DNA of 64,000 nucleotides from Candidatus Binatia bacterium. GTDB taxonomy: Bacteria; Desulfobacterota; Binatia; UBA9968; JAJDTQ01. Both the position numbers and the translations under genes were made by a program. Below the pieces are notes generated by a model. The model was not told where the DNA came from, did not search any database, and saw nothing but the letters and a program-made list of their open reading frames with translations. This document shows, in pieces, positions 1 to 8,246 of the stretch. How positions within the stretch are numbered: position 1 is the stretch's first letter; every line of letters begins with the position of its first letter. The stretch lies in assembly GCA_951813575.1 (NCBI GenBank), contig OX638375.1, positions 310,001 through 374,000 of the forward strand, written 5' to 3'.

Positions 1-1058
1 CGGGTAGTTTCGTTGCTTACGACCGCGTCGTGATCGATCTCGTTCCAGCGGAGGCACCGCACCCGGTGCGCGGGATCGTCGTCGGTGTGAACGTCCTCCA
101 TGGGAATGTGGTCGGCGTCGCAACGTCCGGCTTGAAAGGATTCACAGCGGGGGCCGAAATAGCAGCCCTTGGGGCGTTGGTGCGGCAACGGAAGCTGGCC
201 CTTGATGGCGGCCAGCGGACGGGCGTTCTTGTCGGCGTGGGGCAACGGGATGCAGCCGAACAACCCGTGCGTGTAAGGGTGCTTCGGCCAGGAGAAGATG
301 GAATCGATATGCCCTTCCTCCACCACCTCGCCGGAATACATCACGCAGATGCGGTCGCAGACCTCCAGCATCAGGCCGAGGTTGTGGGAGATGTAGAGCA
401 GCGACGCGCCCGATTCCTTGCTCAACTCGGCGATGAGCTCGACAATCCCCGCCTCCACCGTAACATCGAGGGCCGTGGTAGGCTCGTCCAGCAACAGCAG
501 CGCCGGTTTCGACAAGAGCGCCATGGCGATGACCACCCGCTGCTGCTGGCCGCCGGAGACCTGGTGCGGGTAGGAATCCATCAGGCGCTTGGGATCCGGG
601 ATGTTCACCGCCGCCAGCATGTCGAAGGAGCGCTGGAAGGCCTCTTCCTCGCTCACGCCCTCGTGGATCATGGGCACTTCCATGAGTTGGGCGGCGATGG
701 TCAGGCTCGGATTGAGGGCGGCCATGGGCTCCTGGTAGATCATGGCGATGTCCTTGCCCCGGACCCGCCGGATCTCCTCCTCGCTCAGTTCGGCCATGTC
801 CCGGCCCTGGAACTTGATGGTGCCGCCGACGATGCCGCCGTTCTTGCCCATGTAGCGCATGATGCCGTTGGCCACGGTGGATTTACCGCAGCCGGACTCG
901 CCCACCAGACCCACCGATTCGCCTTTCGCTATGGTGAGGTCGAAGTCCATGACCGCGGGAACTTCTCCCGCCCGCGTGTAGTAGCTGAGCCGGAGGCCGG
1001 AGATTTCCAGGACCGGCGGCTCGCCGCTGCCGTTGCCTTTGCCGTTGGGATCAGCCAT
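1..1058 (-). CDS. Dpp/Opp-type peptide ABC importer ATPase (3' end outside window)
   Basis: ATP-hydrolysing cytoplasmic subunit of a peptide/nickel-type ABC importer, working with the two permeases encoded just upstream on the same strand. The 352 visible codons show Walker A GESGCGKST (about residues 53-61), the signature SGGQQQR, Walker B LLLLDEP and the Cys-containing C-terminal tail typical of oligopeptide ATPases (PRCESFQAGRC). The ATG at 1056-1058 follows AGGAGG. The frame is still open at base 1, some 30 residues beyond that tail, so the stop lies just outside or the protein is a DppD-DppF fusion; the window cannot decide. It is the last visible gene of the operon that begins at 4752. 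The substrate is unknown. Confidence 0.93.
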   Translation of the reverse strand, partial: MADPNGKGNGSGEPPVLEISGLRLSYYTRAGEVPAVMDFDLTIAKGESVGLVGESGCGKSTVANGIMRYMGKNGGIVGGTIKFQGRDMAELSEEEIRRVRGKDIAMIYQEPMAALNPSLTIAAQLMEVPMIHEGVSEEEAFQRSFDMLAAVNIPDPKRLMDSYPHQVSGGQQQRVVIAMALLSKPALLLLDEPTTALDVTVEAGIVELIAELSKESGASLLYISHNLGLMLEVCDRICVMYSGEVVEEGHIDSIFSWPKHPYTHGLFGCIPLPHADKNARPLAAIKGQLPLPHQRPKGCYFGPRCESFQAGRCDADHIPMEDVHTDDDPAHRVRCLRWNEIDHDAVVSNETT

Positions 1059-1068
1059 CACGTTCCTC

Positions 1069-1962
1069 CTAATCCTTCAGCGACACTTCCCGCAGCCCGT
1101 CGGCCAGCAGGTTGAAGCCCAGCACCAGCAGGGAGACCGCGCATGCGGGCAGGATCGCCATGTGGGGAAAACCGCCTGTCACGAAGGCACGGGTCTCGGT
1201 AATCATGCCGCCCCAATCGGGGTCCGGCGGCGGCAGGCCGAGGCCCAGGAACCCGAGCGCGCCGATGGTGATGGTCGTGTAGCCCATGCGCAGGCAGAAA
1301 TCGACGATCAGCGGGCTGCGGGCGTTGGGCAGGATCTCCACCAGCATGATGTACCAGGGCCCTTCGCCGCGGGTCTGGGAGGCCGCGATGTAGTCGCGGG
1401 TGGCAATGTCCATGGTGACGCCGCGCACGATGCGCATGATGCCCGGCGAGGAGGCGAACACCACCGCGAAGATGATGTTGAGCCCCGAGGCGCCCACCTT
1501 GGCGATAATCAGCACGTACAGGACCATGATGGGAAAGGACAGGATCACGTTGGCGAAGAACGAGATGATCTCGTCCAGATAGCCTCGGAAGTAGCCCGCG
1601 GCCAAGCCCATGATGATGCCGACGATATACGCGGAAATGGTGGCCACGGTGGCATAGAACAGCACCCGCTGGCCGCCCCAGATGATCCGCGAAAGGATGT
1701 CGCGGCCCAGGTGGTCGGTGCCGAACAGGAATACGCCGCCGTCCGGGGCCGCCGTGCCCGGGAAGGCGAAGGGCAGGATCGTCGCGTTGGGGTCGAAGGG
1801 TGACACGAGGGGCGCGAAGATCGCCAGCAGGACGAAGAACAGCACGATCAGTGCGCCGAACAGGCCGACGGGGCTTTCCCGCAGGAGAGCCACCGCCTTG
1901 ACCGCGTTCACGATGGTCGAATCCGGCCTTACGAGAGGTGCGTCGGTAGTACTGGTAGCCAT
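1069..1962 (-). CDS. Dpp/Opp-type ABC permease, DppC-like
   Basis: Inner-membrane permease of 297 residues, pairing with the DppB-like protein encoded upstream. The N-terminal cytoplasmic stretch and first helix (about residues 28-52) are followed by the family motif GTDHLGRDILSR, four to five further hydrophobic segments, and an EAA-type coupling loop near DYIAASQTRGEG that should contact the ATPase. Length is normal for DppC/OppC. The ATG at 1962 follows GGAGGAGGGG. It lies 12 bp after the DppB-like gene and 10 bp before the ATPase gene, so all are probably cotranscribed. Confidence 0.93.
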   Translation of the reverse strand: MATSTTDAPLVRPDSTIVNAVKAVALLRESPVGLFGALIVLFFVLLAIFAPLVSPFDPNATILPFAFPGTAAPDGGVFLFGTDHLGRDILSRIIWGGQRVLFYATVATISAYIVGIIMGLAAGYFRGYLDEIISFFANVILSFPIMVLYVLIIAKVGASGLNIIFAVVFASSPGIMRIVRGVTMDIATRDYIAASQTRGEGPWYIMLVEILPNARSPLIVDFCLRMGYTTITIGALGFLGLGLPPPDPDWGGMITETRAFVTGGFPHMAILPACAVSLLVLGFNLLADGLREVSLKD

Positions 1963-1974
1963 GACCCCTCCTCC

Positions 1975-2907
1975 TCACTTGAACCGGATTCTCGGGTTCA
2001 GATAGGTGTACCCGAGGTCGCCGATGGTTTGGGTGAAGACGGCCACGAACACCGCCGCCGTGCCGCAGGCCTCGATCACGAAGATGTCCCGCCGTAGCGC
2101 CGCTTCCAGCAGCAGCGCCCCGAATCCCTTGTAGCCGAAGGCGAATTCCGTGACGACAACGCCCGACAGCAGCCAGTTGATCTGGAGCATGATGACCGTG
2201 AACGGAGCGATCAGCGCGTTCCGCAGCGCGTGCTTCATGATGATGTGCCGGTAGGGCAACCCCTTGAGCATGGCGGTGCGGATGTAGGGGTTGGTCATCA
2301 CCTCCGCCATGGAGGCCCGGGTCATTCGGGCCACATAGCCGAACCCATAGAGGGTCAGCACCATCACCGGAAGGATCAACTCCACCACGTTGAAACCCGA
2401 CGTCATGGACGAGGTCCCCGGGAGCCAGCCGAGCGTGAAGACGAAGATCCAGGCCAGCAGCACGGCGCTGGCGTATTCGGGGATGGAGGTGGTGGTGATG
2501 GAAAAGACCGAGATAACGCGGTCCTGCGTCGAGCCTTCCTTCATGCCGGCCAGCACGCCCAGGGTCAGGGCGACAATGACCATGACGACGAAAGTGACCC
2601 CGGCCAGGATGCCGGTGTTGCCCAGCCTGTCCCAGAAGATCTCGTTCACCGGCCGCTTGTAGATGATGGAGTCGCCGAGGTCGCCGGACATGACCCTGCC
2701 GATCCATTCGACGTAGCGGACCAGGATGTGGCGGTCATAGCCGTGCTGGACGATCCAGGCGTCAAGCTGCTGGTCCTGGGCATAGGGTCCCAGGACGCTG
2801 CGCGCGATGAGGCGCGGATCACCCTCGTTCATGAGAAACAGAAGCAGCGCGACCGTCAGCATGATGAGGATCATCATGCCGATGCGCCGCATGATCAGTT
2901 GTGGCAT
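1975..2907 (-). CDS. Dpp/Opp-type ABC permease, DppB-like
   Basis: Inner-membrane permease of 310 residues forming the translocation channel with the DppC-like partner. It starts with the classic DppB/OppB N-terminal helix after MRRIG, has a periplasmic loop and a C-terminal coupling loop (GLPYRHIIMKHALRNAL region), and ends with the family ending YLNPRIRFK. The frame could be extended 13 codons upstream, but the ATG at 2907 is preferred because GGAG sits 8 nt before it and the protein then begins at the conserved helix. It is separated from the receptor gene by a 111-bp gap carrying two hairpins. Confidence 0.92.
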   Translation of the reverse strand: MPQLIMRRIGMMILIMLTVALLLFLMNEGDPRLIARSVLGPYAQDQQLDAWIVQHGYDRHILVRYVEWIGRVMSGDLGDSIIYKRPVNEIFWDRLGNTGILAGVTFVVMVIVALTLGVLAGMKEGSTQDRVISVFSITTTSIPEYASAVLLAWIFVFTLGWLPGTSSMTSGFNVVELILPVMVLTLYGFGYVARMTRASMAEVMTNPYIRTAMLKGLPYRHIIMKHALRNALIAPFTVIMLQINWLLSGVVVTEFAFGYKGFGALLLEAALRRDIFVIEACGTAAVFVAVFTQTIGDLGYTYLNPRIRFK

Positions 2908-3018
2908 GTCAGTCTCCGGTGCTCTCTGGTTGTGGCGTACGCGCACCCGGTCAACCGGGAGGGTGCGGGTAGGGGCGACCGGCCGGTCGCCCCTACGAGT
3001 TCACCGCAACGCAGGCTC
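2908..3018 (-). promoter_or_regulatory. Receptor-permease gap with two inverted repeats
   Basis: This 111-bp gap between receptor and permease genes holds a small perfect hairpin (CCCGGT at 2946-2951 against ACCGGG at 2954-2959) and, 9 bp on, the 28-bp perfect palindrome at 2969-2996. Such hairpins between receptor and permease genes commonly stabilise the receptor mRNA or reduce read-through; that role is inferred here. Confidence 0.5.
2969..2996. repeat. Dispersed palindrome, GTAGGGGCGACC family, copy 1
   Basis: Perfect 28-bp palindrome with half-site GTAGGGGCGACCGG. Related copies lie at 13161 and 30452 in unrelated contexts, so this is a dispersed palindromic repeat rather than a gene-specific terminator. 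Confidence 0.85.
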
Positions 3019-4752
3019 CTAGCCTTCGAGCCACACGTTGTGAAACTGATGGTACAGCGTCGGATGGGTCTGGTGTCCCTTGACCCGCTTGTTCGCCGCC
3101 TTGAAGACCGACCGCCAGAAGGGCTGCGGGATGATGGCGTCGTCCTGGAGGATCTTCTCGCAGACGGCCATCTTCTTCTTGCGCTCGTTGACATCGAGGG
3201 TTGCCTCGGCGTCGTCGAGGGCGGCGTCGAACTTGGGGTTGTTGTAGGCGGTCTCGTTCCAGGGCACCCCGGACCGGTAGCCGAGGCCGAGCACCATGGT
3301 GCCGAGCGGACGGTGCGTCCAGGCGGTGTAGCCCCAGGGCGCCTTGTCCCAGACCTCCCAGTACTGGTTGGCCGGCATCTTGTTGATGTTCAGGTTGATG
3401 CCCGCGGGAGCGAGCTGGTTCTTGAAGATGGCGCAGACGTCGGTCATCCAGCGGCCCTCGGTATCGCCGTTGGCGATCTCGACGGTGATGCCGTCCTTGT
3501 AGCCCGCCTCGGCCAGCAGCTTCTTGGCCTTCTCGACGTCCCGCTTGAGCGGCGGCAATGCCGCGTATTCCGGATGGATCGGACAGACGTGATGGTTCTC
3601 CGCGACCTGGCCGAGTCCCTTGAAGGCCTTGTCCAGGATTTCCTTGTGGTCCATGCAGGCAGCGATGGCCTGGCGGAGCTTGAGGTTGTCGAAGGGTTTC
3701 TCCGTTATGCGGAAGCGCATGACCGCCGTCTGCGCGGTGGTCGCCTCGTGAAGGTCCACGAAAGGCAGGCGCTTCACCGTGTCGATGGCGTCGTTGGGCA
3801 GGCGGAAGACCATGTCCACCTGTTGCGAGGCCAGCGCCGCGATCCAGGCATTGGTGTCTTCACCGTGGTCGAAATAGTGGATCTCGTCCAGGTGGAACGG
3901 TCCGGCCCACCATTTCCGCGCCTTCTTGAGGATCGCCCTCTCGCCCACCGCGAACGACTCCAGGTTCATCGGACCGGTGCCGATGGGGTTCTTGGAGAGG
4001 TCGGCGGCGTAGTCCTTGCCGAAGCCCCTGTGCACGATGGCGGCGGGGTAGTTGTAGAAGTTCTCCGGCATGGCCAGGGCGGCCTGCTTGAGGTTGAACT
4101 TGATGGTGTGGTCGTCGATGACCTCCACCGCGTTGGCGATGCCGCGCTTCATCGGCTTTCCGTCAGCGCCCTTCACGGTCTCCACCATGGCGCTGAAGAG
4201 GCCTAGGTTCGAGGAACCGGTCTTGGGGTCGAGCCAGCGGTTGACCGTGTGGGCGACGTCGGCGGAGTTGAACTTGTCGCCGTTGGACCAGGTCACGTCG
4301 TCCCGCAGATGGAACACCCATGTCTTGAGATCGTCCGACGCTTCCCACTTCTTGGCGAGGTAGGGAACCGTCACGTTGTCGGTCTTGGTCCGGGTGAGGT
4401 GCTCCACCAGGAAGCGCGCCACGTTGGATTTCTCCGTCCAGTCGAAGCTCGCCGGATCGGTCACCTCCTGAATCCGCATGGAGACCCTGAGGGTCCCACC
4501 CGGTTTCGGCGTGGCGGCCGCCGCCGACGGGATGAATGCGCCGCCGATGAGCTTGTCCGCCGTGGCATACGCCACGCCCGCGGTCATGCCCAATAGCGCC
4601 GCCTGGCGCAGAAAGTCGCGGCGGGGGATCTTTCTTGTGCGGAGCTGGTCGCAAAGCTCCGGCAGGTAGCTGTGCGTCTCGGCCCCCAGTTCTCGCTCCG
4701 AGGGCAGCAGGTAGCGCCGCTTGTCTCGGCTCAGGATCTTCTTGTCGCTCAT
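3019..4752 (-). CDS. Peptide/nickel-type ABC substrate-binding protein, Tat-type leader
   Basis: Extracytoplasmic receptor (577 residues, SBP_bac_5 type) for the importer encoded downstream. A long cytoplasmic n-region of 43 residues precedes a twin-arginine motif PRRDFLRQA (Arg 44-45) and a hydrophobic segment ending in AAAATPKPGG, so Tat export of a prefolded receptor is likely. Family features follow, such as WTEKSNVARFLVEHL, the repeated EASDDLKTWVFHLR-type stretch and a C-terminal aromatic-rich region. The ATG at 4752 is chosen because GGAGG precedes it; the open frame continues far upstream by chance. It is the first gene of the operon running to base 1 and is divergent from the molybdenum hydroxylase gene. 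Confidence 0.93.
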   Translation of the reverse strand: MSDKKILSRDKRRYLLPSERELGAETHSYLPELCDQLRTRKIPRRDFLRQAALLGMTAGVAYATADKLIGGAFIPSAAAATPKPGGTLRVSMRIQEVTDPASFDWTEKSNVARFLVEHLTRTKTDNVTVPYLAKKWEASDDLKTWVFHLRDDVTWSNGDKFNSADVAHTVNRWLDPKTGSSNLGLFSAMVETVKGADGKPMKRGIANAVEVIDDHTIKFNLKQAALAMPENFYNYPAAIVHRGFGKDYAADLSKNPIGTGPMNLESFAVGERAILKKARKWWAGPFHLDEIHYFDHGEDTNAWIAALASQQVDMVFRLPNDAIDTVKRLPFVDLHEATTAQTAVMRFRITEKPFDNLKLRQAIAACMDHKEILDKAFKGLGQVAENHHVCPIHPEYAALPPLKRDVEKAKKLLAEAGYKDGITVEIANGDTEGRWMTDVCAIFKNQLAPAGINLNINKMPANQYWEVWDKAPWGYTAWTHRPLGTMVLGLGYRSGVPWNETAYNNPKFDAALDDAEATLDVNERKKKMAVCEKILQDDAIIPQPFWRSVFKAANKRVKGHQTHPTLYHQFHNVWLEG

Positions 4753-4929
4753 GAATGCAACCTCCGTTTGGCTCGACTGCTGGGCAGGTGTCGTGAGGGC
4801 TAACACGACTCCGGCGGGAAGGGGCACGGCCCGATATCCCTGGCGGCCCAACAGACCATTCTCCGAAGCTCCAGAGCCTATTCCACATCCGGTCTGGAAT
4901 GCAAGCCGGTTTTCTGCGATTCTTCGACC
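4753..4929. promoter_or_regulatory. Divergent intergenic region
   Basis: 177 bp between divergent starts at 4752 (-) and 4930 (+). It must hold both promoters. I see the GGAGG ribosome site of the leftward gene and no convincing -35/-10 pair. TTCCACATCCGGTCTGGAA near 4880 is a weak inverted repeat that could be an operator. Confidence 0.4.
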
Positions 4930-7185
4930 ATGGGTACGCCCCCGGATCGCCGTCCGCTCAACGTCATCGGCCGGCCGACGCCCGCCGTCGAAGGCGCTGC
5001 GAAGGTTACCGCCGAGGCCCACTACCTGGAGGACCTCCACGCTCCGGGCATGCTCTACGGCAAGATCCTGCGCAGTCCCCTCCCCCACGCCCGTATCCTC
5101 GACATCGACACTTCCCGGGCCGAACGTCTCCCCGGAGTGACCGCGGTCGTCACCGCCCGGGACATGCCCGACATCAAGTTCAGCTTCGTCCCGGAGTTCG
5201 CGGACAAGGTGCCGCTGTGCGCGCCCGGCCGCACGGTGCGTTACGCCGGCGACGAGGTGGTGGCCGTGGCGGCGCTGGACGAGCGCACCGCGGAGGAGGC
5301 CGTGCGCCTCATCGAGGTGGACTACGAGCCCCTGGAGCCGGTGCTGGATCTGGAGGCCGCGCTGTCGCCGGGTTCTCCCGAGGTCCACGACGGCGGCAAC
5401 CTGGCCTACGAGGTGCACAAGGCCGGGGGCGACGTCGAGGCCGCCTTCGCGGAATGCGACCTGGTGCTGGAGGAGGAGTTCGAAACCGCGCGCCAGTCCC
5501 ACGCGGTGATGGAGGCCCGGGGCTGCATCGCCCAGTACGGCGCCACCGGCCAGCTCACGGTCTGGCACCAGACCCAGGCGCCCCACACCTTGCGCGCCGA
5601 GATCGCCCGCGCCCTGGACATCCCCCAGCGGCTGGTGCGCGTGATCCAGCCCGAGACCGGAGGCGGCTTCGGCGCCCGGCTGGTGATGAACGTCATGGTG
5701 CCCATCGCCGCGACCCTGTCCCGCAAGTCGGGCGGCCGGCCCGTGCGCATCGTCAACACCCGGGACGAGGAGTTCCGCTGCGCCGGCGCGCGCTACGCCT
5801 ACCGCTTCAAGCTCAGGGTGGGCTGTACGAAGGACGGCGTCATCCGCGCCAAGCACCTCGAGGTCCAGGGCGACAACGGCGCCTACAACGACAAGGGCAT
5901 CTCCACCATCAACTTCATCACCATGTCCTTCTTCTCCTCCTATGATCGCCATCATCCGGCGACGTCGGTGGACGCCCGGCTGGTGTACACGAACAAGCCG
6001 CCCGGGGCCGCCTACCGGGGCTTCGGGCATGCCGAGGAGACATTCGCCTTCGAGTCCATCCTGGAGACCATGGCCGAGCGGCTGGGCCTGGACCCGGTGG
6101 CGGTCCGCGCCGAGAACCTGAGACGCCCCTGCGAGCGCGCCTGTCTGGAACGCGCCACCGAGCTGATGCGGCCGGGCAAGGGAGCCGCCGAAGGCACGAC
6201 GCGCACGGGCATCGGCATGGCGATCCTGTCCGAGACCGGCGCCGGCCTGCGCTACTACCGGCAGAACTCCACCGAGGCCATCGTCAAGGTGGACCGCGAC
6301 GGCAGCGTGGCGATCATCGCCACCATCGCCGACACCGGCACCGGCACCCGCACCGTCATGGCCCAGATCGCGGCCGAGCAGCTCGGCGTGTCGGTGGACC
6401 GCATCCGCATCTTCCACAACGATACCGACGTGACCCCTTTCGACCTCGGCACCTGGGCCAGCCGCACCACCTACGTGTGCGGCAACGCCGTGGCCGCAGC
6501 CGCGGCCGACGCGCGGCGGCGGCTGGCGGAGGTGGCCGCGGGCATGCTGCGGGCCGCTCCCGAGACCCTGGTGTTCGCCGGCGACCGCGTGGCGGCCACG
6601 GTGGAGCCCGGCGGCGAAACGACCTTCGACGAGGTGGTGCGGGAGGCCTACGACCACCAGGGCCTGCTCATCATCGGCAAGGGCGCGTTCGTGGATGAAG
6701 CCGCCACCCGCTTCGTCACCAACGACTACGAGGCGGCGGCCCCGGTCATCGCCGCCTGCTGCCACGTCGCCGAGGTGCGGGTGGACACCGAGACCGGCGC
6801 GGTGGAGCTCCTGCGCTACCTGGCGGTGCACGACGTGGGCAAGGCCATCAACCCCCTGGGCGTTCAACAGCAGATCGAGGGCGGCCTCACGCAGGGACTG
6901 GGCTTTGCGCTGTACGAGGACCTTGCCATCGACGGCGGACAGGTGCTCAACCCGAACCTGGTGGACTACCGCCTTCCCACCTTCGGCACCATGCCCAGGC
7001 GGCTGGAGGCCGAGTTCGTGGAGGGGGACTCCTCCGAGGGCCCCTACGGCGCCAAGGGCATCGGCGAGTTGCCCTTCGGCCCGGCCGCCCCGGCCATCGC
7101 CAACGCCATTTACAACGCCATGGGGGTGCGCCTGAAGACCCTCCCCATGACACCGGAGCGGATATGGCGGGAGTTGAAGAAGTGA
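4930..7185 (+). CDS. Molybdenum hydroxylase large subunit (xanthine dehydrogenase / CoxL family), orphan
   Basis: Mo-cofactor-binding catalytic subunit (751 residues) of the xanthine oxidase family, expected to hydroxylate an aromatic, heterocyclic or aldehyde substrate. The N-terminal a/b-hammerhead domain (GRPTPAVEGAAKVT, then GMLYGKILRSPLPHA) is followed by the Mo-pterin domains with GGGFGARL, AYRGFGHAEE and the C-terminal GAKGIGELPFG that carries the catalytic Glu. AYRGFG, not the AYRCSFR loop of CO dehydrogenase, argues against CO oxidation. No 2Fe-2S or FAD subunit gene is adjacent; the only such genes in the window belong to the 55.9-57.3 kb set. The start has no clear Shine-Dalgarno. 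LLM and UbiD genes follow on the same strand. Confidence 0.93.
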   Translation: MGTPPDRRPLNVIGRPTPAVEGAAKVTAEAHYLEDLHAPGMLYGKILRSPLPHARILDIDTSRAERLPGVTAVVTARDMPDIKFSFVPEFADKVPLCAPGRTVRYAGDEVVAVAALDERTAEEAVRLIEVDYEPLEPVLDLEAALSPGSPEVHDGGNLAYEVHKAGGDVEAAFAECDLVLEEEFETARQSHAVMEARGCIAQYGATGQLTVWHQTQAPHTLRAEIARALDIPQRLVRVIQPETGGGFGARLVMNVMVPIAATLSRKSGGRPVRIVNTRDEEFRCAGARYAYRFKLRVGCTKDGVIRAKHLEVQGDNGAYNDKGISTINFITMSFFSSYDRHHPATSVDARLVYTNKPPGAAYRGFGHAEETFAFESILETMAERLGLDPVAVRAENLRRPCERACLERATELMRPGKGAAEGTTRTGIGMAILSETGAGLRYYRQNSTEAIVKVDRDGSVAIIATIADTGTGTRTVMAQIAAEQLGVSVDRIRIFHNDTDVTPFDLGTWASRTTYVCGNAVAAAAADARRRLAEVAAGMLRAAPETLVFAGDRVAATVEPGGETTFDEVVREAYDHQGLLIIGKGAFVDEAATRFVTNDYEAAAPVIAACCHVAEVRVDTETGAVELLRYLAVHDVGKAINPLGVQQQIEGGLTQGLGFALYEDLAIDGGQVLNPNLVDYRLPTFGTMPRRLEAEFVEGDSSEGPYGAKGIGELPFGPAAPAIANAIYNAMGVRLKTLPMTPERIWRELKK

Positions 7186-7212
7186 CCCCTTTCCTGCCGG
7201 ATCGGACAGGAC

Positions 7213-8205
7213 ATGACCATGCGTGATCTGCCCACACGATGGGGCCTGAGCCTTCCCAACCGCGGCGTGCTGTTCGGCCTGACGACGGTGGAGGACCTCT
7301 TTGCCTCCGCCACCCTCGCCGAGGAGTCCGGCGCCTTCGAGTCCGTGTGGGTGGGCGACAGCTTCATCCACAAGCCCAGGCTCGATTCCATCGTGATGCT
7401 GTCGAACCTCGCCGCGCGCACCGAGCGGGTGCGGCTCGGCACCATTTGCATGGCCACCTTCCCCTTGCGCCATCCGGTGGAGCTGGCGATCCAGTGGGCG
7501 AGCCTGGACCACGTCTCAGGCGGCCGCGCCGTGCTCGGCGCGTGCATCGGCGGCGGCCACGAGCCCGAGCTGCGGGCGTTCGGGCAGACCTCGAGGGAGC
7601 GGGCGCCGCGGCTGGAGGAAGGGATCGCGCTGCTGCGGGCGCTGTGGAGCGACGGCAAGGTGCATCACCAGGGGCGCTTCTACACCCTGGAGGACTACGA
7701 CATCCTGCCCAAGCCGGTGCAGCGCCCCTGTCCCATCTGGATCGCGGTGAACCCGCGGCGACCCCTGGAGGGCAGCCCGCTGGTGGAGCGCGCGCTGGAG
7801 CGCGTGATACGGCTGGGGGACGGCTACATGACCGATGCCGTAGCGCCGGACGAGTTCCGCCGCCGCTGGGATTTCATGCAGAGGGTCGCGCAGCGGCAGG
7901 GACGCGACCTGGGCGGTTTCGAGACCTGCATCCACGGCATGATCAACATCAACGAGGACAAGCGGGTGGCCTACGAGGAGTCGAAGCACTACTTCCAGGA
8001 GTATTACCCGCTGGCGCCGCCCAGCGAAGAGGTCATCCGGACCTGGCTCGCCTACGGCGCCCCCGAGGAGTGCGCGGTGTTGCTGCGGGAGTGGCTGGAC
8101 ATGGGCATCAGCACGCCGGTGCTGCGCTTTACCGGGCCCGACCAGTTGGCGCAGATCCGCCGTTTCGTTGAGGAAGTCCTGCCTCTAGTGTCCTGTCCCA
8201 CGTAA
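7213..8205 (+). CDS. LLM-class flavin-dependent oxidoreductase
   Basis: Luciferase-like monooxygenase or F420-dependent reductase of 330 residues with a TIM-barrel fold. Family features visible are WGLSLPNRGVLFG at the start, ESVWVGDSF, TERVRLGT, the LDHVSGGRAVLGACIGGGHE block and LWSDGKVHHQGRFYTLEDYDILPKP. It lies 27 bp after the molybdenum hydroxylase gene and 41 bp before UbiD, so the three probably serve one catabolic route. The last codons (VSCPT and stop) lie inside an end fragment of the MITE-like repeat at 8185, so the natural C-terminus has probably been replaced. Whether it uses FMN or F420 cannot be read from the sequence. Confidence 0.9.
   Translation: MTMRDLPTRWGLSLPNRGVLFGLTTVEDLFASATLAEESGAFESVWVGDSFIHKPRLDSIVMLSNLAARTERVRLGTICMATFPLRHPVELAIQWASLDHVSGGRAVLGACIGGGHEPELRAFGQTSRERAPRLEEGIALLRALWSDGKVHHQGRFYTLEDYDILPKPVQRPCPIWIAVNPRRPLEGSPLVERALERVIRLGDGYMTDAVAPDEFRRRWDFMQRVAQRQGRDLGGFETCIHGMININEDKRVAYEESKHYFQEYYPLAPPSEEVIRTWLAYGAPEECAVLLREWLDMGISTPVLRFTGPDQLAQIRRFVEEVLPLVSCPT
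8185..8203. repeat. End fragment of the 165-bp MITE-like repeat
   Basis: CTAGTGTCCTGTCCCACG matches the terminal repeat of the full copies at 51376 and 63605 (18 nt with one mismatch to the 63605 copy). No core or second arm follows; the next bases hold a small GTAATA/TATTAC inverted repeat. It lies in the last codons of the LLM gene. Confidence 0.7.
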
Positions 8206-8246
8206 TACACTATTACAGGAGGGCGCCCGATGAAGGAGGCTGTTTT

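Noticed and set aside
2230..4206. Long open frame on the + strand (658 codons)
   Set aside because: Antisense to the permease and receptor genes; composition is His/Val/Gly-rich as expected of a GC-rich shadow frame, with no family motifs.
4930..7185. CO dehydrogenase large subunit
   Set aside because: The AYRCSFR loop of CO dehydrogenases is replaced by AYRGFG, as in general hydroxylases; the same holds for the 53541 gene.
4753..7512. Upstream extension of the Tat-receptor frame to 7512
   Set aside because: The frame is open by chance across the opposite-strand molybdenum hydroxylase gene; the real start at 4752 has GGAGG and a signal sequence.
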